Shown: one piece after another, positions 42,701 to 55,300 of the stretch | How the letters are laid out: each line of letters opens with the position of its first letter | Position numbering within the stretch: position 1 is the first letter of the stretch | NCBI GenBank assembly: GCA_009746045.1 | Contig: RPFO01000111.1 | Location: 723,301 to 787,300 of the forward strand | Source of the DNA: Mesostigma viride | Lineage: Eukaryota; Streptophyta; Mesostigmatophyceae; Mesostigmatales; Mesostigmataceae | Length of the DNA stretch: 64,000 bases | Direction of reading: 5' to 3' | The notes under the pieces: generated by a model | The model's input: the letters and a program-made list of their open reading frames with translations, nothing else | What the model was told of the DNA's origin: nothing | Databases searched by the model: none | Made by a program: the position numbers and the translations under genes

Positions 42701-45700
42701 TTCTCTCCCTCCTGCCACTTACTGTGTCTCATCCTGTTTTCCCGTTCCTGGCGATGGTGCACTGGCTGGCTGCATGCGCTCATTATGGCATGCTGTCATG
42801 CCCCAACAGACATGGGCAGCGCGGGTGCATGGCAGCCGGATGCCAGCTGGACAGGGAGCCTCCCGCGCAGCACGGCAAGCACCCAGGCGGATGTGGCCAC
42901 CCCTAACCCGGCAGGCGCCGTGCAGCAAACGGCAGCACAACGGAGCGCAGTGCCCGGTCTGAGCGCCCACGTCAGTACGCCGAGCGAGCAGGCAGCAGGG
43001 GCGCTCTCTTCGTCCCTGGTGAGCGGCTGGTGGGGCCTTATACTTTGTGCCTGGCGATGCTTGGGAGATGTCTGTAGCCACGCTTGACGGGCTTTGCTTC
43101 GGATTTCGCAGCCATCGCGGCTATGTTGCGCGTGCAGTGTTTTTTGTCTAGCCCACTGGGTGAGCGGTGCATGACACGGGCATGGAACCCCGATGTTTGC
43201 TGCACGAGGCGAAGGCGCCACTGATGTTTGCTGCACGATGCGAAGGCGCCACTGGTGTTTGCTGCACGATACGAAGCTGCCACTGATGTTTGCTGCACGA
43301 TGCGAAGGCGCCACTGGTGTTTGCTGCACGATGCGAAGGCGCCACTGATGTTTGCTGCACGATGCGAAGGCGCCACTGGTGTTTGCTGCACGATGCGAAG
43401 GCGCCACTGGTGTTTGCTGCACGATGCGAAGGCACCACTGGTGTTTGCTGCACGAGGCGAAGGCGCCACTGATGTTTGCTGCACGATGCGAAGGCGCCAC
43501 TGATGTTTGCTGCACGATGCGAAGGCGCCACTGGTGTTTGCTGCACGATGCGAAGGCGCCACTGGTGTTTGCTGCACGATGCGAAGGCGCCACTGATGTT
43601 TGCTGCACGATGCGAAGGCGCCACTGATGTTTGCTGCACGATGCGAAGGCGCCACTGATGTTTGCTGCACGATGCGAAGGCGCCACTGGTGTTTGCTGCA
43701 CGATGCGAAGGCGCCACTGATGTTTGCTGCACGATGCGAAGGCGCCACTGATGTTTGCTGCACGATGCGAAGGCGCCACTGATGTTTGCTGCACGATGCG
43801 AAGGCGCCACTGATGTTTGCTGCACGATGCGAAGGCGCCACTGATGTTTGCTGCACGATGCGAAGCTGCCACTGATGTTTGCTGCACGATGCAAAGGCGC
43901 CACTGATGTTTGCTGCACGATGCGAAGGCGCCACTGATGTTTGCTGCACGATGCGAAGGCCCCACTGGTGTTTGCTGCACGATGCGAAGGCGCCACTGAT
44001 GTTTGCTGCACGATGCGAAGGCGCCACTGATGTTTGCTGCACGATGCGAAGGCGCCACTGATGTTTGCTGTACGATGCGAAGCTGCCACTGATGTTTGCT
44101 GCACGATGCGACGCTGCCACTGGTGTTTGCTGCACGATGCGAAGGCGCCACTGGTGTTTGCTGCACGATGCGAAGGCGCCACTGGTGTTTGCTGCACGAT
44201 GCGAAGGCGCCACTGATGTTTGCTGCACGATGCGAAGGCGCCACTGATGTTTGCTGCACGATGCGACGCTGCCACTGGTGTTTGCTGCACGATGCGAAGG
44301 CGCCACTGATGTTTGCTGCACGATGCGAAAGCGCCACTGGTGTTTGCTGCACGATGCGAAGGCGCCACTGGTGTTTGCTGCACGATGCGAAGGCGCCACT
44401 GATGTTTGCTGCACGATGCGAAGGCGCCACTGGTGTTTGCTGCACGATGCGAAGGCGCCACTGATGTTTGCTGCACGATGCGAAGCCGCCACTGATGTTT
44501 GCTGCACGATGCGACGCTGCCACTGATGTTTGCTGCACGATGCGAAGGCGCCACTGATGTTTGCTGCACGATGCGAAGCCGCCACTGATGTTTGCTGCAC
44601 GATGCGACGCTGCCACTGATGTTTGCTGCACAACGCGAAGGCGCCACTGATGTTTGCTGCACGATGCGAAGGCGCCATTGATGTTTGCTGCACGATGCGA
44701 AGCTGCCACTGATGTTTGCTGCACGATGCGAAGGCGCCACTGATGTTTGCTGCACGATGCGAAGGCGCCACTGGTGTTTGCTGCACGATGGGAAGGCGCC
44801 ACTGATGTTTGCTGCACGATGCGAAGGCACCACTGATGTTTGCTGCACGATGCGAAGGCGCCACTGATGTTTGCTGCACGATGCGAAGGCGCCACTGGTG
44901 TTTGCTGCACGATGCGAAGGCGCCACTGATGTTTGCTGCACGATGCGAAGCTGCCACTGATGTTTGCTGCACGATGCGACGCTGCCACTGATGTTTGCTG
45001 CACGATGCGAAGGCGCCACTGATGTTTGCTGCACGATGCGAAGGCGCCACTGATGTTTGCTGCACGATGCGAAGGCGCCACTGGTGTTTGCTGCACGATG
45101 CGAAGGCGCCACTGGTGTTTGCTGCACGATGCGAAGGCGACACTGGTGTTTGCTGCACGATGCGAAGGCGCCACTGATGTTTGCTGCACGATGCGAAGGC
45201 GCCACTGGTGTTTGCTGCACGATGCGAAGGCGCCACTGGTGTTTGCTGCACGATGCGAAGGCGCCACTGATGTTTGCTGCACGATGCGAAGGCGCCACTG
45301 ATGTTTGCTGCAGGATGCGACGCTGCCACTGATGTTTGCTGCACGATACGAAGCTGCCACTGATGTTTGCTGCACGATGCGAAGGCGCCACTGGTGTTTG
45401 CTGCACGATGCGAAGGCGCCACTGGTGTTTGCTGCACGATGCGAAGGCGCCACTGATGTTTGCTGCACGATGCGAAGCCGCCACTGATGTTTGCTGCACG
45501 ATGCGAAGGCGCCACTGATGTTTGCTGCACGATGCGACGCTGCCACTGATGTTTGCTGCACGATGCGAAGGCGCCACTGGTGTTTTCTGCACGATGCGAA
45601 GGCGCCACTGGTGTTTGCTGCACGATGCGAAGGCGCCACTGATGTTTGCTGCACGATGCGAAGGCGCCACTGGTGTTTGCTGCACGATGCGAAGGCGCCA

Positions 45701-48700
45701 CTGATGTTTGCTGCACGATGCGAAGGCGCCACTGGTGTTTGCTGCACGATGCGAAGGCGCCACTGGTGTTTGCTGCACGATGCGAAGGCGCCACTGATGT
45801 TTGCTGCACGATGCGAAGGCGCCACTGATGTTTGCTGCACGATGCGAAGGCGCCACTGGTGTTTGCTGCACGATGCGAAGGCGCCACTGATGTTTGCTGC
45901 ACGATGCGAAGGCGCCACTGATGTTTGCTGCACGATGCGAAGGCGCCACTGATGTTTGCTGCACGATGCGAAGGCCCCACTGGTGTTTGCTGCACGATGC
46001 GAAGGCGCCACTGATGTTTGCTGCACGATGCGAAGGCGCCACTGATGTTTGCTGCACGATGCGAAGGCGCCACTGATGTTTGCTGCACGATGCGAAGGCG
46101 CCTCTGATGTTTGCTGCACGATGCGAAGGCGCCACTGATGTTTGCTGCACGATGCGAAGGCGCCACTGATGTTTGCTGTACGATGCGAAGGCGCCACTGA
46201 TGTTTGCTGCACGATGCGACGCTGCCACTGATGTTTGCTGCACAACGCGAAGGCGCCACTGATGTTTGCTGCACGATGCGAAGGCGCCATTGATGTTTGC
46301 TGCACGATGCGAAGCTGCCACTGATGTTTGCTGCACGATGCGAAGGCGCCACTGATGTTTGCTGCACGAGGCGAAGGCGCCACTGGTGTTTGCTGCACGA
46401 TGCGAAGGCGCCACTGATGTTTGCTGCACGATGCGAAGGCACCACTGATGTTTGCTGCACGATGCGAAGGCGCCACTGATGTTTGCTGCACGATGCGAAG
46501 GCGCCACTGGTGTTTGCTGCACGATGCGAAGGCGCCACTGATGTTTGCTGCACGATGCGAAGCTGCCACTGATGTTTGCTGCACGATGCGACGCTGCCAC
46601 TGATGTTTGCTGCACGATGCGAAGGCGCCACTGATGTTTGCTGCACGATGCGAAGGCGCCACTGATGTTTGCTGCACGATGCGAAGGCGCCACTGGTGTT
46701 TGCTGCACGATGCGAAGGCGCCACTGGTGTTTGCTGCACGATGCGAAGGCGCCACTGGTGTTTGCTGCACGATGCGAAGGCGCCACTGGTGTTTGCTGCA
46801 CGATGCGAAGGCGCCACTGGTGTTTGCTGCACGATGCGAAGGCGCCACTGGTGTTTGCTGCACGATGCGAAGGCGCCACTGATGTTTGCTGCACGATGCG
46901 AAGGCGCCACTGATAATTGCTGCACGATGCGACGCTGCCACTGATGTTTGCTGCACGATACGAAGCTGCCACTGATGTTTGCTGCACGATGCGAAGGCGC
47001 CACTGGTGTTTGCTGCACGATGCGAAGGCGCCACTGGTGTTTGCTGCACGATGCGAAGGCGCCACTGATGTTTGCTGCACGATGCGAAGCCGCCACTGAT
47101 GTTTGCTGCACGATGCGAAGGCGCCACTGATGTTTGCTGCACGATGCGACGCTGCCACTGATGTTTGCTGCACGATGCGAAGGCGCCACTGGTGTTTTCT
47201 GCACGATGCGAAGGCGCCACTGGTGTTTGCTGCACGATGCGAAGGCGCCACTGATGTTTGCTGCACGATGCGAAGGCGCCACTGGTGTTTGCTGCACGAT
47301 GCGAAGGCGCCACTGATGTTTGCTGCACGATGCGAAGGCGCCACTGGTGTTTGCTGCACGATGCGAAGGCGCCACTGGTGTTTGCTGCACGATGCGAAGG
47401 CGCCACTGATGTTTGCTGCACGATGCGAAGGCGCCACTGATGTTTGCTGCACGATGCGAAGGCGCCACTGATGTTTGCTGCACGATGCGAAGGCGCCACT
47501 GATGTTTGCTGCACGATGCGAAGGCGCCACTGATGTTTGCTGCACGATGCGAAGGCGCCACTGATGTTTGCTGCACGATGCGAAGGCGCCACTGGTGTTT
47601 GCTGCACGATGCGAAGGCGCCACTGGTGTTTGCTGCACGATGCGAAGGCGCCACTGATGTTTGCTGCACGATGCGAAGGCGCCACTGATGTTTGCTGCAC
47701 GATGCGAAGGCGCCTCTGATGTTTGCTGCACGATGCGAAGGCGCCACTGATGTTTGCTGCACGATGCGAAGGCGCCACTGATGTTTGCTGTACGATGCGA
47801 AGCTGCCACTGATGTTTGCTGCACGATGCGACGCTGCCACTGGTGTTTGCTGCACGATGCGAAGGCGCCACTGGTGTTTGCTGCACGATGCGAAGGCGCC
47901 ACTGGTGTTTGCTGCACGATGCGAAGGCGCCACTGATGTTTGCTGCACGATGCGAAGCTGCCACTGATGTTTGCTGCACGATGCGACGCTGCCACTGGTG
48001 TTTGCTGCACGATGCGAAGGCGCCACTGATGTTTGCTGCACGATGCGAAAGCGCCACTGGTGTTTGCTGCACGATGCGAAGGCGCCACTGATGTTTGCTG
48101 CACGATGCGAAGCCGCCACTGATGTTTGCTGCACGATGCGACGCTGCCACTGATGTTTGCTGCACGATGCGAAGGCGCCACTGATGTTTGCTGCACGATG
48201 CGAAGGCGCCACTGATGTTTGCTGCACGATGCGAAGGCGCCACTGATGTTTGCTGCACAACGCGAAGGCGCCACTGATGTTTGCTGCACGATGCGAAGGC
48301 GCCATTGATGTTTGCTGCACGATGCGAAGCTGCCACTGATGTTTGCTGCACGATGCGAAGGCGCCACTGGTGTTTGCTGCACGAGGCGAAGGCGCCACTG
48401 GTGTTTGCTGCACGATGCGAAGGCGCCACTGATATTTGCTGCACGATGCGAAGGCGCCACTGATGTTTGCTGCACGATGCGAAGGCGCCACTGATGTTTG
48501 CTGCACGATGCGAAGGCGCCACTGGTGTTTGCTGCACGATGCGAAGGCGCCACTGATGTTTGCTGCACGATGCGAAGGCGCCACTGATGTTTGCTGCACG
48601 ATGCGAAGGCGCCACTGATGTTTGCTGCACGATGCGAAGGCGCCACTGATGTTTGCTGCACGATGCGAAGGCGCCACTGATGTTTGCTGCACGATGCGAA

Positions 48701-51700
48701 GGCGCCACTGGTGTTTGCTGCACGATGCGAAGGCGCCACTGATGTTTGCTGCACGATGCGAAGGCACCACTGATGTTTGCTGCACGATGCGAAGGCGCCA
48801 CTGATGTTTGCTGCACGATGCGAAGGCGCCACTGGTGTTTGCTGCACGATGCGAAGGCGCCACTGATGTTTGCTGCACGATGCGAAGGCGCCACTGGTGT
48901 TTGCTGCACGATGCGAAGGCGCCACTGATGTTTGCTGCACGATGCGAAGGCACCACTGGTGTTTGCTGCACGATGCGAAGGCGCCACTGGTGTTTGCTGC
49001 ACGAGGCGAAGGCGCCACTGATGTTTGCTGCACGATGCGAAGGCGCCACTGATGTTTGCTGCACGATGCGACGCTGCCACTGATGTTTGCTGCACGATGC
49101 GAAGGCGCCACTGGTGTTTGCTGCACGATGCGAAGGCACCACTGATGTTTGCTGCACGATGCGAAGGCGCCACTGATGTTTGCTGCACGATGCGAAGGCG
49201 CCACTGGTGTTTGCTGCACGATGCGAAGGCGCCACTGATGTTTGCTGCACGATGCGAAGGCGCCACTGATGTTTGCTGCACGATGCGAAGGCGCCACTGA
49301 TGTTTGCTGCACGATGCGAAGGCGCCACTGATGTTTGCTGCACGATGCGAAGGCGCCACTGATGTTTGCTGCACGATGCGAAGGCGCCACTGATGTTTGC
49401 TGCACGATGCGAAGGCGCCACTGGTGTTTGCTGCACGATGCGACGCTGCCACTAATCCCCGTGCCCCTTTTTTCTTGCTGCTTGTTTTTCCTGCAGGCCC
49501 ATGATTCACGGCCATCCGTTGCTGTTACCAACAGCTCTTTCCAACAGGCGGTGGTGGATGGTGCCAGCCGGCTCTCGAGTGGTCTGAGCTCTCAGCCACA
49601 AGCAGTGCTTGGCGCTGCCGCCCTGCCCCATGTCCCAGGCCAGGCCACCATACGCGATGCCCGCGGGAACGTCTCGCTGACATCATCCCACGGTGTGCTG
49701 TCCTTGTCAGGTGGCGCGGCAGGCGGCGCGTCTGGCAGCATGGGCGCGTCACAGGGGTCGCACAGTTCCGCTGGGCGTGGCCACCGGCACGCATGCGGCC
49801 CCCGCTCGGACACGTCCGGTTCGCTGGTGGACGAGGGCGAGCTGGACGCGCTGATCGAGCGCGTGCGCGCCGACTTCAACATTAGCTCGTTGAACTCCAG
49901 CACCACGCAGGTGAGCACGCGCAGGATGGCCCGCTCATTGAAAATTAGCTCCACGCAGGTGAGGGGCGTGGTGGCGGGCATTCAGCCTGGGTATGTGTAG
50001 TGGGCAGGCGTGGGCAGGCGACACTTTGGCAAGTCATAGCATGTTTTGCGTCCCGCCTGCAACCATGCCGGATTGGGCAGGTACGTTAGAGTGTTCCCAG
50101 GCCTGCGACACCAGGCTAAAGCTAGAGGTTGGTTTGCTGCTGGCCCACCCCACACAAGAATGGTTGAGCTTTCCAGTGGCGCGGCTTGTTTGGCGGCTAT
50201 TTTTTCAAGTGAGCGCCGCTGTTGCAACATGTGGTGCCCAGGCTTTGAGAATGGGATGGTGTTTCCGGCTGCCTGCTCTGCTGCGGCAGGTTTTAGTTCC
50301 TGTACCAGGCAAACTATCTTGTGAGCGTTGGCCTGGGTCGATGATGGGAGCGGTGTGAAAACATCTTCGGGTGACGACCCCTTCTCCCACTGCCTCTGGG
50401 CCCAGGTAACCTACCCACCCTCAGCAGATCTGGCCCACCATCCCTCCCTACTGGGCTCACGTCTATTCGTTGCCAACGGTGCCGGTATCCACTATGTGCG
50501 CTGATGCACGTGTGCGTGCCGGCATCATCTTGTGCGTGCTCACATCCACTTTTGTGCTGGCATCCCCCTGTGTGCCCGCTGATAACCCATCGCGCGCAGG
50601 ACGGAGAGCTGCTCCACGCCAGCCGCAGCCACGCGGCGCCCACCCCCATCCCCGCCCCCGCCTCCACCCCCGCCCCTGCCTCAGCTGACAGAAGCAAGCT
50701 GCAGGGGGCACCCATGGCGGCCAGCATCGCCGGTTTGACGCCAGCTGCAGCCGCCAGCAGCTCGCGTACCGCCGTGCCAGTGTCCAGCAGCGCTACGGGC
50801 CCCGTGGGCGGGCGAGGAGGGCCCTCGCCATATGGGGGGCTGCCCGACGGCCGCCCGCGTGGAGAGATGACAGCACCGTTGCACTACGCGGGCATCAGCG
50901 GCGGGGACACGGCAGGGATGGGTGTGCCGCCTGGGCCATCTCCGTGGGGGCATAGCATGGAGGCACCTGGCAACGCGCGCCCCTTGGTGACCAGCAGCCC
51001 TTACTCACAGCTCGCGTGGCAATCTTCCATTGGTGCCTACCCGCACTCCTATTATGTTCCTGGAAGCCTGGGGCTGGCTGGTCCTTTGGACCTTCGCTTG
51101 GGCAGTACACCCGTGCCACCCACATGGGTGCCGGGTGCCAGCACCACAAGTCTGGCTGCTGCGCCGGCACTGGGCGGCAATTCCTGGCGCGCTTCCCCCG
51201 GACACACGGGGGCCAGCCTACCCGATGCTGACTACGACCCGCTCACCCGGCCGGCGGCAGGCGTGGGCAGCGGCGCCGCGTCGCTGCGGGCCACGTTTGA
51301 GGAGCGCAAGAGACAGCACCTCGCGCAGCTGAGGCAGCTCTGTGGGACGGGCGGTGAGGGCCGTGGGGTTGATGGGGATGACGCGGGGGACAGTGTTGAC
51401 GAGGAGCTGGACGATGTGTCCGCAGACGGTGATGAATACCACGCTGGGGGTGGGTCCGCTGATACTGACCCGCCTGGCATGGGCGCGCCTCCTATCGTCA
51501 TCCCGGGCCCTGCGCTGGGCTCCAGCTGGAAACGACTGGCCTCCTCTCCTGGCCAGGGGGCAGCACACTCGGCAAGCACGCAGCGGGTGTCGCCAGCAAG
51601 CCACCGAAAAGGAAGCGCTCACAAGGGTACAACATCGGGTACGTCGCCCTCATGCATCCATCATCACCTGCACTTGGTACTGTGTGCTGCGGATGCCATC

Positions 51701-52342
51701 AGGCCAGCAGCGTCCATGCACTTTGTTAGCTGAGGTGGCTGCCTTGGCCTTCCGTGTTCCGTTCTAGCGTGGTCTGCGCAGTCTTCAGAGGTGGCAGGCT
51801 GGATTCTGCAACATGCTGCCCGTCTTTCCGTCTGGCCACTTCACCGTAGTCAGTCCTTTACCAGTCATCGCTGTGCTTCCCAGAAGGGGCCACAACGGAG
51901 ATGGCGGGGCACAACCATGCCTTCCCGGCAGCTCTGGTGGCCAGATGATGCCGTGGCGTGATTGGATGGTGGCATGGCATCACCCTCTACCTTCAAGCGC
52001 AGGGAGGCACACTCCAGAGGCTTGACTCGTGCGATGCCCTCTGTACCGTGGCCATACCGATGTTGCCATCCCGGCTTGTCTTGCCCTGCAGCCGGGCCGG
52101 CCCACCGGGCAACCCCTGGCGACCACCGACCTCGTGGCGCGCGCCCGAGGACGGCTCCAGGGCCCCGCGTATCGCCCCCTTCCAAGGCCTCTCCACCCTC
52201 CAAGGCCTCTCCCCTGCCCAAGGCCTCGCTGGGCAACCCGGTGCCCTTGGAGCAGCGGCTGCAGGCGGCGGGGCGCGAGAGGCAGCAAAAGAACGCCGCA
52301 ATCATTGCGCGCCGGCGGCAGGTGTTCAGCGCCTATTCCAAG
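33728..52342 (+). CDS. Large coiled-coil / low-complexity protein, 12 exons seen, 3' end outside window
   Basis: Exons: 33728-33844, 35018-35101, 36063-36179, 36611-36694, 37346-37762, 38181-38396, 39267-39597, 40458-42293, 42810-43018, 49497-49910, 50600-51638 and 52092-52342. The total is 5115 nt = 1705 codons, all in phase, with an in-frame TAA at 33635 before the ATG. Exon 2 could instead start at 35006 and exon 10 end at 49958 without frame change. Residues about 30-320 are charged helices (RIRRLLEDKRASDRHRQQFQ, ELLRRRVWQHKHAQLVAQRA, ANRQRAEREAAQAEARLRDM), predicted coiled coil. Exons 7-11 are mostly Ala/Gly/Pro/Ser-rich with islands such as DEGELDALIERVRADFN and LRATFEERKRQHLAQLRQL. Exon 12 ends RLQAAGRERQQKNAAIIARR then RQVFSAYSK at a GTAGGC donor. 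I do not recognise the family; a cytoskeletal, centrosomal or ciliary role would fit but is a guess. Confidence 0.72.
33988..34174. repeat. 93-bp tandem duplication, intron 1 of the coiled-coil gene
   Basis: GCTGTAGCCTCTGGGACGCA starts at 33991 and again at 34084. The copies appear identical over the 93-bp unit, ending in ACACGCAGCAAGA. Confidence 0.92.
34671..34940. repeat. (CCT)n trinucleotide tract, about 270 bp
   Basis: An almost pure pyrimidine CCT run with two CTT interruptions near 34895-34910, in intron 1 of the coiled-coil gene about 75 bp before its exon 2. All six frames stay open, giving poly-Leu, poly-Pro, poly-Ser or poly-Gly/Glu/Arg chance frames. The mirror-symmetric purine/pyrimidine strand can form triplex (H-DNA), and the length is likely variable between strains. 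Confidence 0.95.
35300..35350. repeat. (CCAACAA)n heptamer repeat, about seven units
   Basis: CCAACAA repeats perfectly from 35300 to 35350 in intron 2 of the coiled-coil gene. The 7-base period resembles a telomeric repeat in length only; the sequence is not CCCTAAA. Confidence 0.9.
43191..49453. repeat. 31-bp minisatellite, about 202 units, intron 9 of the coiled-coil gene
   Basis: The unit contains GTTTGCTGCACGATGCGAAG followed by GCGCCACTGAT. The span of 6263 bp equals 202 x 31, and the register is kept throughout. Common variants are CTGATG/CTGGTG, GAAGGCGCC/GAAGCTGCC/GACGCTGCC and ACGATGCG/ACAACGCG. Blocks recur at 1612 bp (52 units; for example 44685 and 46297, 45305 and 46917), and also at 2015 and 3720 bp. 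It fills the 6478-bp intron between donor 43019 (GTGAGC) and acceptor 49496 (CTGCAG). Since 31 is not a multiple of three and the minus strand lacks stops, all three minus frames stay open for more than 2100 codons. These are not genes. Confidence 0.97.
49872..49958 (+). repeat. Partial duplication of the exon 10 donor region
   Basis: The exon 10 end (ATTAGCTCGTTGAACTCCAG then CACCACGCAG|GTGAGC at 49911) is echoed 48 bp later by TTGAAAATTAGCTCCACGCAG|GTGAGG at 49959. Both donors are in the same phase, so using the second would add 16 residues in frame. Confidence 0.65.
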
Positions 52343-55300
52343 GTAGGCATGCATGGGGCACGGTGGGGTAGGCATGCATGGGGCACGGCAGGTGTTCAGC
52401 GCCTATTCCAAGGTAGGCATGCATGGGGCACGGTGGGGTAGGCATGCATGGGGCACGGCAGGTGTTCAGCGCCTATTCCAAGGTAGGCATGCATGGGGCA
52501 CGGTGGGGTAGGCATGCATGGGGCACGGTGGGGTAGGCATGCATGGGGCACGGCAGGTGTTCAGCGCCTATTCCAAGGTAGGCATGCATGGGGCACGGTG
52601 GGGTAGGCATGCATGGGGCACGGTGGGGTAGGCATGCATGGGGCACGGCAGGTGTTCAGCGCCTATTCCAAGGTAGGCATGCATGGGGCACGGCAGGTGT
52701 TCAGCGCCTATTCCAAGGTAGGCATGCATGGGGCACGGTGGGGTAGGCATGCATGGGGCACGGCAGGTGTTCAGCGCCTATTCCAAGGTAGGCATGCATG
52801 GGGCACGGTGGGGTAGGCATGCATGGGGCACGGCAGGTGTTCAGCGTCTATTCCAAGGTAGGCATGCATGGGGCACGGTGGGGTAGGCATGCATGGGGCA
52901 CGGTGGGGTAGGCATGCATGGGGCACGGCAGGTGTTCAGCGTCTATTCCAAGGTAGGCATGCATGGGGCACGGTGGGGTAGGCATGCATGGGGCACGGCA
53001 GGTGTTCAGCGTCTATTCCAAGGTAGGCATGCATGGGGCACGGTGGGGTAGGCATGCATGGGGCACGGCAGGTGTTCAGCGCCTATTCCAAGGTAGGCAT
53101 GCATGGGGCACGGCAGGTGTTCAGCGTCTATTCCAAGGTAGGCATGCATGGGGCACGGTGGGGTAGGCATGCATGGGGCACGGCAGGTGTTCAGCGTCTA
53201 TTCCAAGGTAGGCATGCATGGGGCACGGTGGGGTAGGCATGCATGGGGCACGGCAGGTGTTCAGCGCCTATTCCAAGGTAGGCATGCATGGGGCACGGTG
53301 GGGTAGGCATGCATGGGGCACGGCAGGTGTTCAGCGCCTATTCCAAGGTAGGCATGCATGGCGCACGGTGGGGTAGGCATGCATGGGGCACGGCAGGTGT
53401 TCAGCGTCTATTCCAAGGTAGGCATGCATGGGGCACGGCAGGTGTTCAGCGCCTATTCCAAGGTAGGCATGCATGGGGCACGGTGGGGTAGGCATGCATG
53501 GGGCACGGTGGGGTAGGCATGCATGGGGCACGGCAGGTGTTCAGCGCCTATTCCAAGGTAGGCATGCATGGGGCACGGTGGGGTAGGCATGCATGGGGCA
53601 CGGCAGGTGTTCAGCGTCTATTCCAAGGTAGGCATGCATGGGGCACGGCAGGTGTTCAGCGTCTATTCCAAGGTAGGCATGCATGGGGCACGGTAGGTGT
53701 TCAGCGTCTATTCCAAGGTAGGCATGCATGGGGCACGGCAGGTGTTCAGCGCCTATTCCAAGGTAGGCATGCATGGGGCACGGTGGGGTAGGCATGCATG
53801 GGGCACGGTGGGGTAGGCATGCATGGGGCACGGCAGGTGTTCAGCGCCTATTCCAAGGTAGGCATGCATGGGGCACGGTGGGGTAGGCATGCATGGGGCA
53901 CGGCAGGTGTTCAGCGCCTATTCCAAGGTAGGCATGCATGGGGCACGGTGGGGTAGGCATGCATGGGGCACGGCAGGTGTTCAGCGCCTATTCCAAGGTA
54001 GGCATGCATGGGGCACGGTGGGGTAGGCATGCATGGGGCACGGCAGGTGTTCAGCGCCTATTCCAAGGTAGGCATGCATGGGGCACGGTGGGGTAGGCAT
54101 GCATGGGGCACGGCAGGTGTTCAGCGCCTATTCCAAGGTAGGCATGCATGGGGCACGGTGGGGTAGGCATGCATGGGGCACGGCAGGTGTTCAGCGCCTA
54201 TTCCAAGGTAGGCATGCATGGGGCACGGTGGGGTAGGCATGCATGGGGCACGGCAGGTGTTCAGCGCCTATTCCAAGGTAGGCATGCATGGGGCACGGTG
54301 GGGTAGGCATGCATGGGGCACGGCAGGTGTTCAGCGCCTATTCCAAGGTAGGCATGCATGGGGCACGGTGGGGTAGGCATGCATGGGGCACGGCAGGTGT
54401 TCAGCGCCTATTCCAAGGTAGGCATGCATGGGGCACGGTGGGGTAGGCATGCATGGGGCACGGCAGGTGTTCAGCGCCTATTCCAAGGTAGGCATGCATG
54501 GGGCACGGTGGGGTAGGCATGCATGGGGCACGGCAGGTGTTCAGCGCCTATTCCAAGGTAGGCATGCATGGGGCACGGTGGGGTAGGCATGCATGGGGCA
54601 CGGCAGGTGTTCAGCGTCTATTCCAAGGTAGGCATGCATGGCGCACGGTGGGGTAGGCATGCATGGGGCACGGCAGGTGTTCAGCGCCTATTCCAAGGTA
54701 GGCATGCATGGGGCACGGCAGGTGTTCAGCGTCTATTCCAAGGTAGGCATGCATGGGGCACGGTGGGGTAGGCATGCATGGGGCACGGCAGGTGTTCAGC
54801 GTCTATTCCAAGGTAGGCATGCATGGGGCACGGTGGGGTAGGCATGCATGGGGCACGGCAGGTGTTCAGCGCCTATTCCAAGGTAGGCATGCATGGGGCA
54901 CGGTGGGGTAGGCATGCATGGGGCACGGCAGGTGTTCAGCGTCTATTCCAAGGTAGGCATGCATGGGGCACGGCAGGTGTTCAGCGTCTATTCCAAGGTA
55001 GGCATGCATGGGGCACGGCAGGTGTTCAGCGCCTATTCCAAGGTAGGCATGCATGGGGCACGGTGGGGTAGGCATGCATGGGGCACGGCAGGTGTTCAGC
55101 GCCTATTCCAAGGTAGGCATGCATGGGGCACGGTGGGGTAGGCATGCATGGGGCACGGCAGGTGTTCAGCGCCTATTCCAAGGTAGGCATGCATGGGGCA
55201 CGGTGGGGTAGGCATGCATGGGGCACGGCAGGTGTTCAGCGCCTATTCCAAGGTAGGCATGCATGGGGCACGGTGGGGTAGGCATGCATGGGGCACGGCA

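Noticed and set aside
43191-49453. CRISPR-like array of 31-bp direct repeats
   Set aside because: Units abut each other with no unique spacers, there are no cas genes, and the surroundings are eukaryotic.
42796-49531. Three overlapping minus-strand open frames of 2127-2239 codons
   Set aside because: They are the three frames of a 31-bp stop-free tandem repeat and lie antisense inside an intron with good splice sites; no domain, start context or composition supports a protein.
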